A DNA stretch of 64,000 nucleotides from Vigna angularis (GCF_016808095.1 NC_068971.1:47614131-47678130), one strand, 5' to 3'. Shown: positions 9,476 through 20,700, counted from the stretch's first letter. Numbers and translations: made by a program. Notes: generated by a model not told the origin, from the letters alone.

Positions 9476-11455
9476 TCATGATGGTACATCATATCTCAGA
9501 TCTTGGAACCTTTTCATCAAGCTCAACTTGAAACCCTCAACTTCTGCATCCTCAGGTGAATTTGGTAGAGACCTAATTATTGAAACAGCCCCGATCTGAT
9601 GCATGGATGCTAGAGCTTCATCTATAACAATGAAGTACTTTATGTCAATAAAAAAGAAACAAAAAAATTAGTACTAGCAGTACTATTTTGGTTTTTCTTT
9701 TGCACATCTTTCAACCTCGGAATGTTATTTGAACTGAGTTCTTAATAATAATAAATATTGACAAATATAATGTCCCAAAATAATGGACAAAATTTAAGTT
9801 ATCTTTCATCTTAAAAGTCCATATCTATTGAATAAGGACGAGAAACTGAATATTGTACAAATAAATTAATAAAAAGTTAGTAAGAAGTAGTGGTTGAGTA
9901 CTTTTGGTGTACTATTTAGAACAACAAAAGTACCATCGGTCTTAAATCTACCTCCAAGAGAGCATGATAATAAGTATATTTTGAAAAAGTCTACACAGAA
10001 GACGTAAATAAAAATACTTAAGAATTATGATTCCACCTGAGTGTAATAGTGCATCAAGAGCTTGCAATGCTGCTTTCCGTGTCCGGTCATCTTTCGCTGT
10101 GCTTAACATATTTAAGAGTTCTTGAGCTCCACCCAGCTCAATTATCTTCTTTCTTCTTTCATCTTGCGAGCAAAAAGTAAACAATGTTGAGTACAAAAAA
10201 CTTATGCAGAGACAAAAAAATTTTTAAAGGAATAAATCACAATGTTTCATCCTTAATCAGTTTCATGAGATACCTAAACAATGAGAAACTGTAGCTAATA
10301 AGCCGTTTTATAATGCACAAACTAGTTAAATCGCATCATGGCAATTTTCCCTAACTCAGTTGTGGATCACGGCAAAAATGGTATAACTGACAATAAGATA
10401 AGAGAACTGCTAATTGTAAGTTGTTAACTCTTAGATGCAGCTTAACTAAAACCTGAGTAAGTATTCCATTATCAGTTTAGGGGCAAAATTTCAATCTATA
10501 TTAACTCTTTTATTCCAAATTCAAAATCTCCCATCAACTATGATTTTGTCATCTCAAGAATAAGCTGGGATTAATACTAAACGACTAAATGTAACTAGTG
10601 TAGAGCAGAAGGATAATGAAACTATGTTTGTCGCAAGAATAGGAATCTCATAACCTACCCTAATGTACAAATGACTAATAATTAATAAACCAACAAGTGC
10701 TTCAATATATGTCATGTGCCAAAGAAATATGGATCATAGAGTACCAATAACAAGCAATTAATGGTGACACAGATAGTGATAGGAAAACTTACCATCTATA
10801 GCAAAACGAGTCAATCTAGAAGCTCCCATCCTTTTGAACAAGGGATCCTTGACACGCAAAAGCGAAACAGACTGTTGTATCAAATTATCTCCTGAAAAAT
10901 TGTATTTCAACAACACTGTAAGGCTAGAACTACAAAAAGCAAATGAAGACTTTACAAGTTGAAATTGTTGCTGGTAAATTGCGTATACCCATGTAAGGAA
11001 AGAAATGGTATCCTGCAACCCCGGCAGTCACAAAAAAGATCGTCTTCAATAGCCATCCAACTTTCCTTTCGGCTTCTTCCTCGATCGATAGCTCGTCTGA
11101 AAATCGAAAGAGCCATAAGTGAAGCTGTGCAACATAATTGTATTTGAAATAAAGAAACCAAAAATTGAATTATAAAAAGAAAACCATTTTCTTTTTATTT
11201 TACAAGATCCAATTATCCAAGTCATCATCATACAAGATAATCACAAAACAGACACCGAAATCATTACTCTAACATTAACGGTATAAGCTAACCAGGAGTC
11301 CGCGGCGGCCGCTCCCGCTGCGCGGCGGAGGCCTCGGGGCTGCACAGCTGAGGCTTGGAGACGATGGTCCGGAGGAAGACGGTAGGGTTTTGGGAAGAGA
11401 GGAGGAGCCTCGAGGTGGGTCTGAGGACCTTCGAAGCTAACAAACCAAACCCCAT
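9476..11455 (-). CDS. Chimeric mitochondrial-targeted armadillo-repeat protein with NDUFS1-derived first exon, 213 aa
   Basis: Five minus-strand exons join in phase: 11455-11293, 11096-10989, 10891-10793, 10162-10037 and 9621-9476 (642 nt with stop). Exon 1 ([20 protein letters not shown]...) is a near copy of the NDUFS1 presequence, rich in R, S and L without early acids, so mitochondrial import is expected. Exons 2-5 encode an armadillo-type plant protein: a charged helix ([11 protein letters not shown]), a membrane segment at about residues 69-90, [20 protein letters not shown], an ARM-like helix pair with [15 protein letters not shown] and [11 protein letters not shown], and C-terminus [10 protein letters not shown]. 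All introns are phase 1 and obey GT..AG. Exon 1 differs from its parent by an internal deletion that removes the Fe-S domain but keeps donor and phase. The upstream DNA also matches the NDUFS1 promoter, so co-regulation with complex I is likely. Precise function is unknown; it is probably a mitochondrial membrane protein. Confidence 0.85.
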
Positions 11456-11930
11456 TCTCTCTTTTTTACTTTCTGATTCGCTTTCTCTTTCTTTCAATAG
11501 ATAATGGCTTTGTTTGGAATGGGAGATGGGGATGCAACATGCGACGGTCGAAGGAATCTTTGGTTCCTGATGCTGCGATGTGAGTAAGTTTGCTTTGTTG
11601 GTGAAGAAGGAAATGGTTTTCAGATTTGGGTGGGTGGAGTGATCCGATATTCGATTTGGGTTTTGCCCGACCCGGAACTAATAAAGGGTTGCGGAAATTA
11701 ACGAAAACTGCTTTGAGGACTTCCCGTTTCAATGTTCAAAAAGTAGAGTTTCTAGGTTTCTTTGGGAAGGCCCATTAACAGCCCACTCAATGCAAACATC
11801 AAGCAAATAAAGGCAAAGTATTTATATTTGAATAAATAATATATAGACACCCATTATACAATTATAATTAATCATAAATTTAAATTTACCAATTACCTTA
11901 AAATTCATATAAAAAAATTGATCGACATGA
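11456..11930 (-). promoter_or_regulatory. Promoter and 5' UTR copied from NDUFS1
   Basis: The DNA upstream of the chimera's ATG matches that upstream of NDUFS1 (41232-41590). Shared words include CTTTCTGATTCGCTTTCTCT, GATAATGGCTTTGTTTGGA, GAGATGGGGATGCAAC and AAGGCCCATTAACAGCCCAC (GACAGCCCAC in the parent). Beyond about 11805 the match jumps to 42344-42460 (AAAGGCAAAGTATTTAT), so the parent has about 760 extra bases between these parts. No clear TATA box. The GGCCCA word is the type found upstream of many plant housekeeping genes. Confidence 0.7.
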
Positions 11931-12054
11931 ATTACGAAACGTTTATAATGAGAGACAATGTACTTATTTAATTCTACATTTTATGTCCATTCTTAAAAAG
12001 TAAAGACTTTACAAATTAAAAGTATTGCGAAAAAATTATTAATACACGTATAAG

Positions 12055-12320
12055 AAAAGAAATGGTATCGAGTTGTTGTAAACACTATTGTCTCCTGTAG
12101 TCATCCAATTTTCCTCTCGGTTTATTCCTCGATTGATAATTCAACGGAAAATCAGAAGGAGTTATAAGTGAAATTGTGAAATATAATTGTAGTTTAAATA
12201 AAGAAATTAGAAATTGAATTGGAGAAAGAAAAGTATTTTATTTGTATTTTATAGTGTTCAGTAATTTTAATTCATTAAATCCCCAAAATCAACATAGCAT
12301 CATGTTACCTATCATTTACT
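12055..12320 (-). pseudogene. Decayed copy of armadillo-gene exon 2 and its upstream flank
   Basis: Matches 10990-11210 of the armadillo chimera: AAGAAATGGTATC, then CATCCAATTTTCCTCTCGGT (parent CATCCAACTTTCCTTTCGGC), then TTCCTCGATTGATA, and the following intron part with ATAAGTGAA, AACATAATTGTA-like and GAAATTGAATT words. The exon frame is destroyed by substitutions and the CCGGCAG block is unrecognisable. It shows that an armadillo segment was locally duplicated upstream of the present gene. Confidence 0.65.
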
Positions 12321-12956
12321 GCTAAAAACATACATGTATAAATTTTTTATCTATTATTTATTTCTAACGATAAATAACTTTTATAAATTTAAGGCTTTCA
12401 TAGAATGATAAATTGGTCATTGCTAAATAAATGAAAATAAAAAGGATACCTTTTGCATATACGATGAAAAAATTGCGGGATGGCTGATTGTTCTTAGTTT
12501 TTAGTTTGAACAAAAACTGCGAAGTAAAATGAATTAACTAGTGGGTACTTACGATCCAGAAGACAAACATAAACACAAAATATGGATTGCATTTGAATAA
12601 TGTTTTTCTTTTTTATAAAAAGTTGGATCCTAAAATAGATTATTAAAGTTTAAGAAGACAACGACAAGGATTAGAGATTAGATTAAACTAAAGAACTGAG
12701 TTTGAAGCTCACGACACTTCCTAATTGTTCTTCATCAAAATCAAAGGGCATTGCAACATTTGGACCCGAATGTGTTATCCGGGTCGGATTCCGAATTAAA
12801 TGATGTTATTGCTAGGGCCTATAGGAGCTTTTCATGAATTAGTGATTTTAGCCCTCGATCTATGTGGGTAAGAAACAATTACTATTCATACCCCCAGCAA
12901 CTTTTTCTTCCACCGGTCAGAACACTCTTAAGTCACCAATCCATAAGTTAAAAGGA

Positions 12957-12957
<1 letters not shown>

Positions 12958-13021
<64 letters not shown>
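12958..13021. repeat. (AT)n microsatellite, about 64 bp
   Basis: Uninterrupted AT dinucleotides. Any protein frame through it (YIYIYI) is an artefact of the repeat. Confidence 0.97.
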
Positions 13022-13025
<4 letters not shown>

Positions 13026-13149
13026 AGTTGTGTAAAGCCCCGTAATTTATATCCCCATTTTTCTGCACTTCTATGTATAACTCATATTTTTTATGGAAAA
13101 TATTATTCCCTAAATGTGTTATCTTATAAAAATCAAAGAATATGGAAAC

Positions 13150-13330
13150 CAAAAGAGTTATAATTAAAGTTGTGCAACATAATTGCAGATGAAATAGTGG
13201 AACCAGAAATTGAATTAAAAAAAAAACACTTTCTTTGTATTATATAGTGTCATATTTTAGCCCCATAATTTTAATCAGAGATACCTCTAAAATCAACACC
13301 ATGTTACCTACCTTTTTTTTCTTTGTATTT
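13150..13330 (-). repeat. Second decayed copy of the armadillo intron-1 flank
   Basis: Contains AGTTGTGCAACATAATTGCA (parent near 11120: AGCTGTGCAACATAATTGTA), GAAATTGAATT and CACTTTCTTTGTATT, followed by CCATAATTTTAATC and AAAATCAACACCATGTTACC, which resemble 12255-12315. No exon part remains. With the copy at 12055 this forms a small decayed tandem family upstream of the chimera. Confidence 0.55.
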
Positions 13331-13929
13331 TTTTTGGTTTTCTGTTTTCACTATTTTTGTACAGGTAAAATTCCTTTTATAAAATCAAATCATTTATAGT
13401 GTTTTAAGCAAAACTCTTGCAACATGTTCTGAAACTCTCTTAAATATTCTTTGATTTTTATAAGATTAAATTTATTCTTTTACTATTAATATCACTTATT
13501 GTTTTATAATTTGTAACGATTTAAATTATATTATAAGTTCCATCAATTCTTGTATAGTGGAGGTTAGTTGGTTGAATCGTGATAGTTAAATAGTTATATT
13601 TTTAACATTATGATGAATGTTTAATCCAATCATTACTATCAAAATAAAAAAATATAACTTCAATTTTCAGAGAAATAATTACTAAAAAGGATTTAAAATT
13701 ACATAGAAGGAAAATGAAATATAAATTATAGCATCCATTGTAAAAATTAACACCCTTGTTTAAAAAGAAGAACATACCAGGGAGAGGGTGTAATCTCTGG
13801 TTGAAATTTGAAAAGGTGGGGAATTTTGAAAAGTATAAAATATATCTAATGCTTGTCCAATATTTCAAATGTTAAAATTCGAGGAAAAAACCAAATCCAT
13901 CATGGTGGATTTATGTACGATTTAAAGAC

Positions 13930-14221
13930 TTTGTTCACTTGAATGAATTTAAGGGAGAGTGATTGATGAATTTAAGAAAATTTGGAAGTAAATTCTTTTG
14001 TTGTTTATTTGAGTGGATTTGGAAGTAAGTCAGAGTGAACTTGGAAATAAAGTTGGTGAGAATTAGTGTAAGATTTGATTGATGTGACAGATTAAAAAAA
14101 TTAACTTCTAAAATCACTTTCATTTATTTCAAATCCACTCAAATAAACAACAAAAAGTTTATTTTCAAATTCTCTCAAATTTATCCAATCACTCTTTTCC
14201 AAATCCATTCAAGTGAACAAA
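13930..14221. mobile_element. MITE with long terminal inverted repeats
   Basis: The left end begins TTTGTTCACTTGAATGAATT and contains TTTTGTTGTTTATTTGAGTG; the right end ends AATCCATTCAAGTGAACAAA and contains CCACTCAAATAAACAACAAA. The arms pair over about 95 bp, leaving a short centre. Flanking bases do not give a clean target duplication, so the exact limits and superfamily are uncertain. No coding capacity. Confidence 0.8.
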
Positions 14222-15543
14222 ATGTAAGAGTTTAAATGACTTCAAATAATTAATACTAAAAAATATATTTTTTAAAGTTTTTTTAAGTCTTTTAAGTCAA
14301 AAATAAGACTTTTATCTGTTTAGGGTTTGAAACGATCCAATATTTTGAAGGTATGTGTTATGAATTGTAGTACCCACTAAAGCAAAGTTTTTGTCTTGCT
14401 CTATCCCAACCTAGCACCAACTAAAGCCTAAAGCAACCTTTCACATAATACAAAACCAAACCCATCATCAAAAACTCACACCGGAGCTGGCTTCCAATAA
14501 TCCCCAAACACCACATCACATAGGTATCAAAACTATTATTCACATCATATCATCAAAAAAATTACAAATAAATAAATAAATGCAATTTTTGGATATTCTC
14601 TCAACACAAATTTCTATACACGCTCTTATTATATATCAGAAGTATTGAATTAGAATGACGAGGTAAAGGGTTGGGTTGGGACCATTCCCACATATGTGCA
14701 ACCCCTAACACACCTACTACTCCCATGCTCATAACTTAACCTAAATCACCCTTCTTTTTCCCTTTCCATTTCCACTTTACAGATTCATTTCACCCTTCAA
14801 TTCCAAATTTAAATTTTGGTCTCTTTTTCAATGAATTCGGCAGTGTTTCTTGTACCCAGGTGGAATATTATATCCCTACTTTCCACGTCTTTTGTTTCTT
14901 TTGTGCTCAAAATCAGAGATTCCAAAGGCGTGCCCCCATCTCCAACTTAGCCATAGCTGTAAAATAGAAAACAAACAGAAAAATTGTTTGTGTAGTTATT
15001 ATTACTAGAATGTTTGGTCAGAAAATAATGTAACATTTTCCTTGGGATTGCACTTTTCTGTTGTTCTCGAGACTGGGTGAAGTCTGCTCCACGGTTTTAT
15101 GGCCAGCTGGTTCCTATAAATAATGTCGTGATTGTGACGTAACTTACTTTCCATCTATTCTCGAGTCTCCCCTCCAACAAATCTATTTCCCCTTTTCACC
15201 CTTCACTCCTCTACTCTCTGCTACACCTGCTTCAACATATTCTTCCTAATAATCAAATCATACTTTATTACGATGTTTACAAACAAAATTTCACATCGAA
15301 TAAAATAAAAGATAGATATGAGTTTATATATATATTGGTAAGAAGTCTTTTGAAGTAGTACCAAAAAGCAAATCTGTGAGGGTTTGACCCAAAACAGACA
15401 ATTTCTTATTAGTGTGAAGATATTTATGTGTGAAATCTCTTTATACATTCATCATATTTTGTTCACATTCACCCAATGGGTTAGGAGTATCATCTAAAAA
15501 TAATATCATAAACAAATTATAACCATACAATAATATATTATTA
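14222..15543. other. Intergenic DNA with an orphan promoter-like stretch
   Basis: No gene. Around 15100-15230 there is a TATA-like CCTATAAATAATG (about 15113-15125) followed by a C/T-rich leader-like run (TCTCCCCTCCAACAAATC and onward), the usual look of a plant core promoter and 5' UTR, but no coding sequence follows before the Pack-MULE at 15553. It may belong to a deleted gene or be chance. Confidence 0.3.
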
Positions 15544-15773
15544 TTATTATAAGGTTTAAACCCTTGAATGGTCCTCATATTTATATGAGAATCTCAAATG
15601 GGTCATTGTTTTTTTTTCGGTCTCAATTGAGTCATATTTTTTGTAAAAATGAGTGAATTTTAGTGCTCTTAAACGGCGTTAAGTTTAGCTGAGCTGTATT
15701 TTATATTTTGATGACATGGTACAACTACAAAAGTTGGAGAGAAGAAAGAAAAAAAAAAGCGAGATGCATAAGG

Positions 15774-16096
15774 ATGAAGGATGTTAGCTCATCTGGCATT
15801 AGAATGGCCACAAGGGAAGCTTATTCGCAAAGCACCAGGAAGAAAGTTCCTCTCTTTCCTCTTCTCTCTCTTCTCTGCTTCACTTCCATCTTCCTCCTTC
15901 TCTCCCAATTCAGAACCACCTCCTCCCCTTCCATAGCCCACTCTCTTCCCACCTTCCACAAACACACTCAAAATTCTTGCAATTTCTCCGAGGAAAATGG
16001 ATCACTCATCCTCCCAGAATTCCAACCTACGACCACACTTGCAAGGAGATCTTCAAGGGCTGGAACTGCCTCTCCGCCAACAAATCCAACGCCCCT
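15774..16096 (+). pseudogene. Captured, frameshifted N-terminal fragment of a trichome-birefringence-like (TBL) gene
   Basis: The frame from ATG 15774 (or 15804) encodes a short basic leader, REAYSQSTRKK, a membrane anchor (VPLFPLLSLLCFTSIFLLLS), a serine/proline stem, and NSCNFSEE, the start of the TBL domain. A one-base frameshift near 15990-15996 moves the rest to another frame, where GKWITHPPRIPTYDHTCKEI and FKGWNCLSANKSNA follow, characteristic of TBL proteins (Golgi polysaccharide O-acetyltransferase family). The GDS and DxxH catalytic motifs, which lie further on in the family, are absent. The fragment is enclosed by the TIRs of Pack-MULE B. Non-functional as a TBL enzyme. Confidence 0.75.
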
Positions 16097-16260
16097 CTTC
16101 TCCCACCTCATCATCCTGTCAATAATATTAAGCACCATAAACAAAATCAAACATGGAGTCCCAAACTATATCCAGACCCAAAGGAAAAATTGATCTAATT
16201 TTAACTTTAAAGTAACATGTTAATTTAATGTTTGTAGATGATCCATGAATAATTCCCTTA

Positions 16261-16263
<3 letters not shown>

Positions 16264-16299
<36 letters not shown>
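16264..16299. repeat. (CT)n microsatellite
   Basis: About 36 bp of uninterrupted CT repeat inside Pack-MULE B, downstream of the TBL fragment. Confidence 0.95.
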
Positions 16300-16302
<3 letters not shown>

Positions 16303-17629
16303 GGTCTCACTTTCAAATGCAACATGAACACATCAATATTTGTGAACTGTAATGGTGAAGCATCGGCGCCATGGAAGGTGATTTAAAACACATCAGTCAT
16401 TCAATTTTAATGAACAATGCCACACCATTAAAATATAAAATGCAGCTCAGCTAAACTTAACGTCGTTTGAGAGCACTTAACGGTTAGGGTAAAATTGGCT
16501 CATTTTTACAAAAAATATGACCCAATTGAGACAAAAAAAAACGATGACCCATTTGAGATTCTCATATAAATACGAGGATCATCCGAGGGTTTAAACCTTA
16601 TTATAAACACTTGCACTGCTAATCACATACTGCGTTTGATTAAACGTGTTATTTCGGTGAATCGGTTAGATGAGTTAGACGATCGATCATAAACTTAAAT
16701 TTTTTTAAATATAATCTATAATTAAGTTTATGTGCGATATATTTATCCGATATTAGGTTGTTATTATGGTTGTGTTAATTAAAAATTTATTTAGAAACTT
16801 ATAAATACAAATTTGATGTAAAATGTCTTTTAACCATATATTTATATAATAATGATCAATTTAATTACTGATTTGAATGTTAAAATGTCTTTTAACCATA
16901 TATTTATTCAAATGATTTGGAGTTAAAATATCAAATTTTTATGATAATTTAATTATATATATCTAGGAAATGCAAGTTGACTTGAAAAAAAATGTAAAAG
17001 GAGTGTTTGATTGTATTCTCCAACTTCAGAACCAATTATTTTTATTTATGGATTTTTACAAGAATACAAATAAAATCTTTGAATATTTTATTAAAATAAA
17101 ATTTTTTAGAAATCAAACTTTAGACAGTTTCAAAGGGACTGTAGTATTTAATTAGGTTGTAACTCATTTATGGTTATGGGCCATTCCATGTTTGCTTTTT
17201 TGACCTCCATCACTAACCTGTCCCACTGTCTTCCATCTGCCATCTATTCACATAGGTCTTTCCTTCTCTCGATTTTCATTTTCATGGAAAAAGGAGAGTC
17301 AATACTGTACTGTTTTAATACTTAATATTTGCTACAAAATCATTCCAAGCCACGACCTTGTTTAATTAGTTCAACTTGACTCATGAACTAAATATACTAA
17401 ATTTTAATTTGAAATTTTAACCACCTGGAGAACAGGTAGATAACTAGACAGAGTAAAACCAAGGCATTTTAGCCACACTAATATAGTAACAGCTCTCGCA
17501 TTTTTTATTTTATTTTTAATTTTCCAGTAATATGTCAGAGTTTGATATACACTTTATATAAAACTATCAATTATACTTCAAATTATAAATTATTTAGGAT
17601 ACGATAGTTTTATTAATGAAAAAAAATTG

Positions 17630-17760
17630 TAAGAAGTCAACTTTAAATTTAAGTTAATCTTAAAAATTTGTTTATAAAGTGTGAGTTTTATCTTATAAAT
17701 CTATTTTATAAGATTGACTTAAATTTAAAATTTATTAACATGAAAGTCATATTTAAATAT
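17630..17760 (-). repeat. Decayed LTR fragment resembling the TRIM family at 37872
   Basis: The stretch TTATAAGATTGACTTAAATT followed by AACATG, with an inverted neighbour AATTTAAGTTAATCTTAAAA, resembles the 3' part of the TRIM LTR (TTACAAGTC...TTTGTGAGAATGAGTCAGGC). It is heavily diverged; assignment is tentative. Confidence 0.35.
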
Positions 17761-20700
17761 TATTTGAGTTGAATTTATTGTTGATTGAATTTACTATTTT
17801 ATTTTATTTATCATTAAACTGTTATTAAATTATTCATTAATATTTATTATATTTTTTAAAATTGTATATATTTTGTCACGAGGAAAGTATACTGAATATT
17901 TTAGTATATATAAAATAAATTTATGGTATATAAATTATTTGATTAGGTAGATTGAGATAAATTTAAAATTTAATTTTTAATAAAAATTCGTGAGAAGAGA
18001 ATGTATCTCAAATAATATAAATTTGATTATATTTATATATGTAGAAGGAGCAAGGGATAACGGGGATAAAGGAAGAGAATGCATTGGAAGATGTTTAATG
18101 CAAATTCAAAATATTCATCAATGTCTCGCACGCATATAAGACAAAAAGTAAATCTATATAAATATATGATGTGATAAAAAAGATAAAAATAAATAATAAA
18201 CATTCAACATATATACTAAATGGAAATATATTGATATAATTGTCCTTAAGAAATTACATACCATAGTTTAGCCCTCGTATAACTGTCCTTATGAAATTAC
18301 TTAACATAATTCAGCTCCATAATGTGAGAGAATTTCATTTCATTTTTTATTTATTTAATGACATGATACATGTTTTATTTCTATATCATTTTTATTGAAC
18401 TTAATTTAACTCATTTTTTTTATTGATTCGGGTTGATTCAATTGCCTTACTAGCTTAAGTTTTTTTTCTTCTTAAAATTGTAATTTCAAAATATTTTTTA
18501 AACACACTATATTATTCACTACGTATAGTTTAATATTTTAAAAACACACATTTAATTATTACAATAATATAGTAAATTGAATTGTATTTATATCATTATT
18601 ATTATTTTGATCAAATTGGGTTGAATCTTGAGTTTAAGATACAAAATTGAGTACTCAATCCCTAAAAGATTGGATTAACTTAAGGGATTGGATTTTATTC
18701 AATTATAAACAAAATTCAATCCGGTCTACTTTGACTAAACAAGGTAGAATTAAGTGTTTTAGTTATTCAACCCAATAAATATTTCTATGAAATTCTTTTA
18801 GGAGTTATTAGAAAAGATTACAAAAGATAAAAGAATTATATTAATTTGCCCATTTTAAACTTTTCTTCTTACAATTTGTATACAATAAAACCATTTTATT
18901 TTTCATTTTAACCCGTTTTCCCCTTATTTATTCCAAGTTTTCAAAGCAATAATGAGTAGGAGGAAAATGCGAGGGTGTAGTAGAGTCTCACTCACTATCC
19001 AATGTGAGGGTTAAGCAAGCCTAGATAGACCTAGATCGTGACTTAGATTGATGTTTCCATGTAATAATAACATAAATAAAGGAAGTAAACATTTATCAGA
19101 TATTTCAATAAATTGAAATAAATTAAAAGATATATATTAATATAAATTGAAACGTCCAAAGGACAAATTGTTAACCGGGCCATGTCTGTTCACATTGGTT
19201 ATTATTATTTACGTGATCCTTCAGATTTCTCTGTGAGAGATAATATTTTAATCAAAACATTAAATAGTAGGGACACTGAGCAGTTGTAAAGTGTCTTTCA
19301 TTTATAGGTTAGTGTACCATGCAAATTAAGCCTATTCAGTTTCAATATAGTACCAAAAACTTATCGCTCCAGAAAAGGTTAAATATGTTTTAGGCTAAAA
19401 CCTTATTTTAGTACATTATTCTTATACAAAATTCAGTTTAATTTAATCATTTTTTAAAAAAGATTTAGCTAAGTTTTTTCGTTATAATTTATACATCAAA
19501 TCATTCTATTTTAAAACCTAAATATTCAAATTAATTTATTCTTTTATGTGAAATGATTTGATGTATACATTTTAATTAGATTAATTTTAAAAATTAAAAA
19601 TTAAATTGAACTAAATAAAAATTTTAATTGAATTTTTATAAGATTTGGAGAGAAAAAAATTAGCTTCTATTTAAATAAATAAAAACACTGACTAATACAT
19701 GTAAAAATATTGATTAATTTAGCTGGATTTTTTACTATACTACAGTTATGGGTAGGCTAAAATGAGTTATATGCTTATGCGAACCATGTGTGAGACAGAT
19801 TAATATAAATCTCAATTAATTTTGCATTAATATACTCCCAACAAACCAAGTAAACGAGTTCTTGAAACATAATTACAAAAATTATAATTGCAATAGAAAG
19901 TAGATTGGTTTATCAGTCTGTTGGAAACAAAAAGTTGAAACCCTTTTCTTTGGATGATTAATTGTTGTAGAGGCAAACGAAACCTAATCGAACGTACACC
20001 TATGAAACAAGTTAGGTGGGGATTGGAATAGGGTAACCATTGATCATTCTATATTTTGTGGGGGCATGTGTGGAGAGATTTTTATGCGTGTGGTGTGAAT
20101 AGCATTACTGTATTTCCTTTATAAGTCATATTTTAATTTATTTTTGCTATTATTAATTAACAATTACAGGCTGTGCATAAATATTACTTTAAGAACAGTT
20201 AAAGCCTAAGAAAGCAGTAGGAAGAAAGGAAATGAATGATAACCTATTTGTTTGGTTCTAGAAAATAAATACAGAGAAAAGTTGACTTCATAAGGAGTTA
20301 ATATTTTGGCTTTAATTCAAAACGTGTGGAAACTCGAGTTAACGATATTAGAGATATTTGCACAACATCATACTGAGACATTATTTGGCGTTGTGTAAGA
20401 TTGATGCAAAATGAATTTATTAATGTATTTGCTTAATTTGATTAAAATGAGGTACACTTTATTCCCACAAGGCTGTAACATTATTTTGTTTAGGACTTTA
20501 ATCATACGAAAGATATTGTCGGGAATTAGAAGTGTCTCGGGCGGCGAACTATTCGAAAGTAGTTGTTCATGTCCCATCCCACTTCGTTTCTTCTTCGTAA
20601 TCGTAAAATCTTGTTCCTTCACTTTCTTTCTTCTACTACTAATGCCTTTGTCCTCTTCTCATCAAACCAATACCCTTTTACCTTTTTGGCAAATCTTATT

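Larger units (their letters stand above)
15553..16597 (+). mobile_element. Pack-MULE B: second element of the same TIR family
   Basis: Left end GGTTTAAACCCTTGAATGGT; the right end read on the minus strand is GGTTTAAACCCTCGGATGAT. The arms continue with TATTTATATGAGAATCTCAA and GCTCTTAAACGGCGTTAAGT-like sequence, giving TIRs of about 160-170 bp (15553-15711 and 16428-16597). The 9-bp target duplication TTATTATAA is perfect (15544-15552 and 16598-16606). The outer TIR bases are the same as in Pack-MULE A (6183), so both belong to one family. The interior has no transposase but a fragment of a TBL gene and a (CT)n tract. Confidence 0.88.

Noticed and set aside
8140..11930. Whole block as a dead NDUFS1 pseudogene
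   Set aside because: Only its ends are NDUFS1; the middle is an intact, phase-consistent armadillo gene that uses the NDUFS1-derived first exon.
12864..13163. Open frames through the AT tract (both strands)
   Set aside because: They exist only because AT repeats encode alternating Y and I; no coding features. The same holds for frames at 31498-31767 and 32526-32723.
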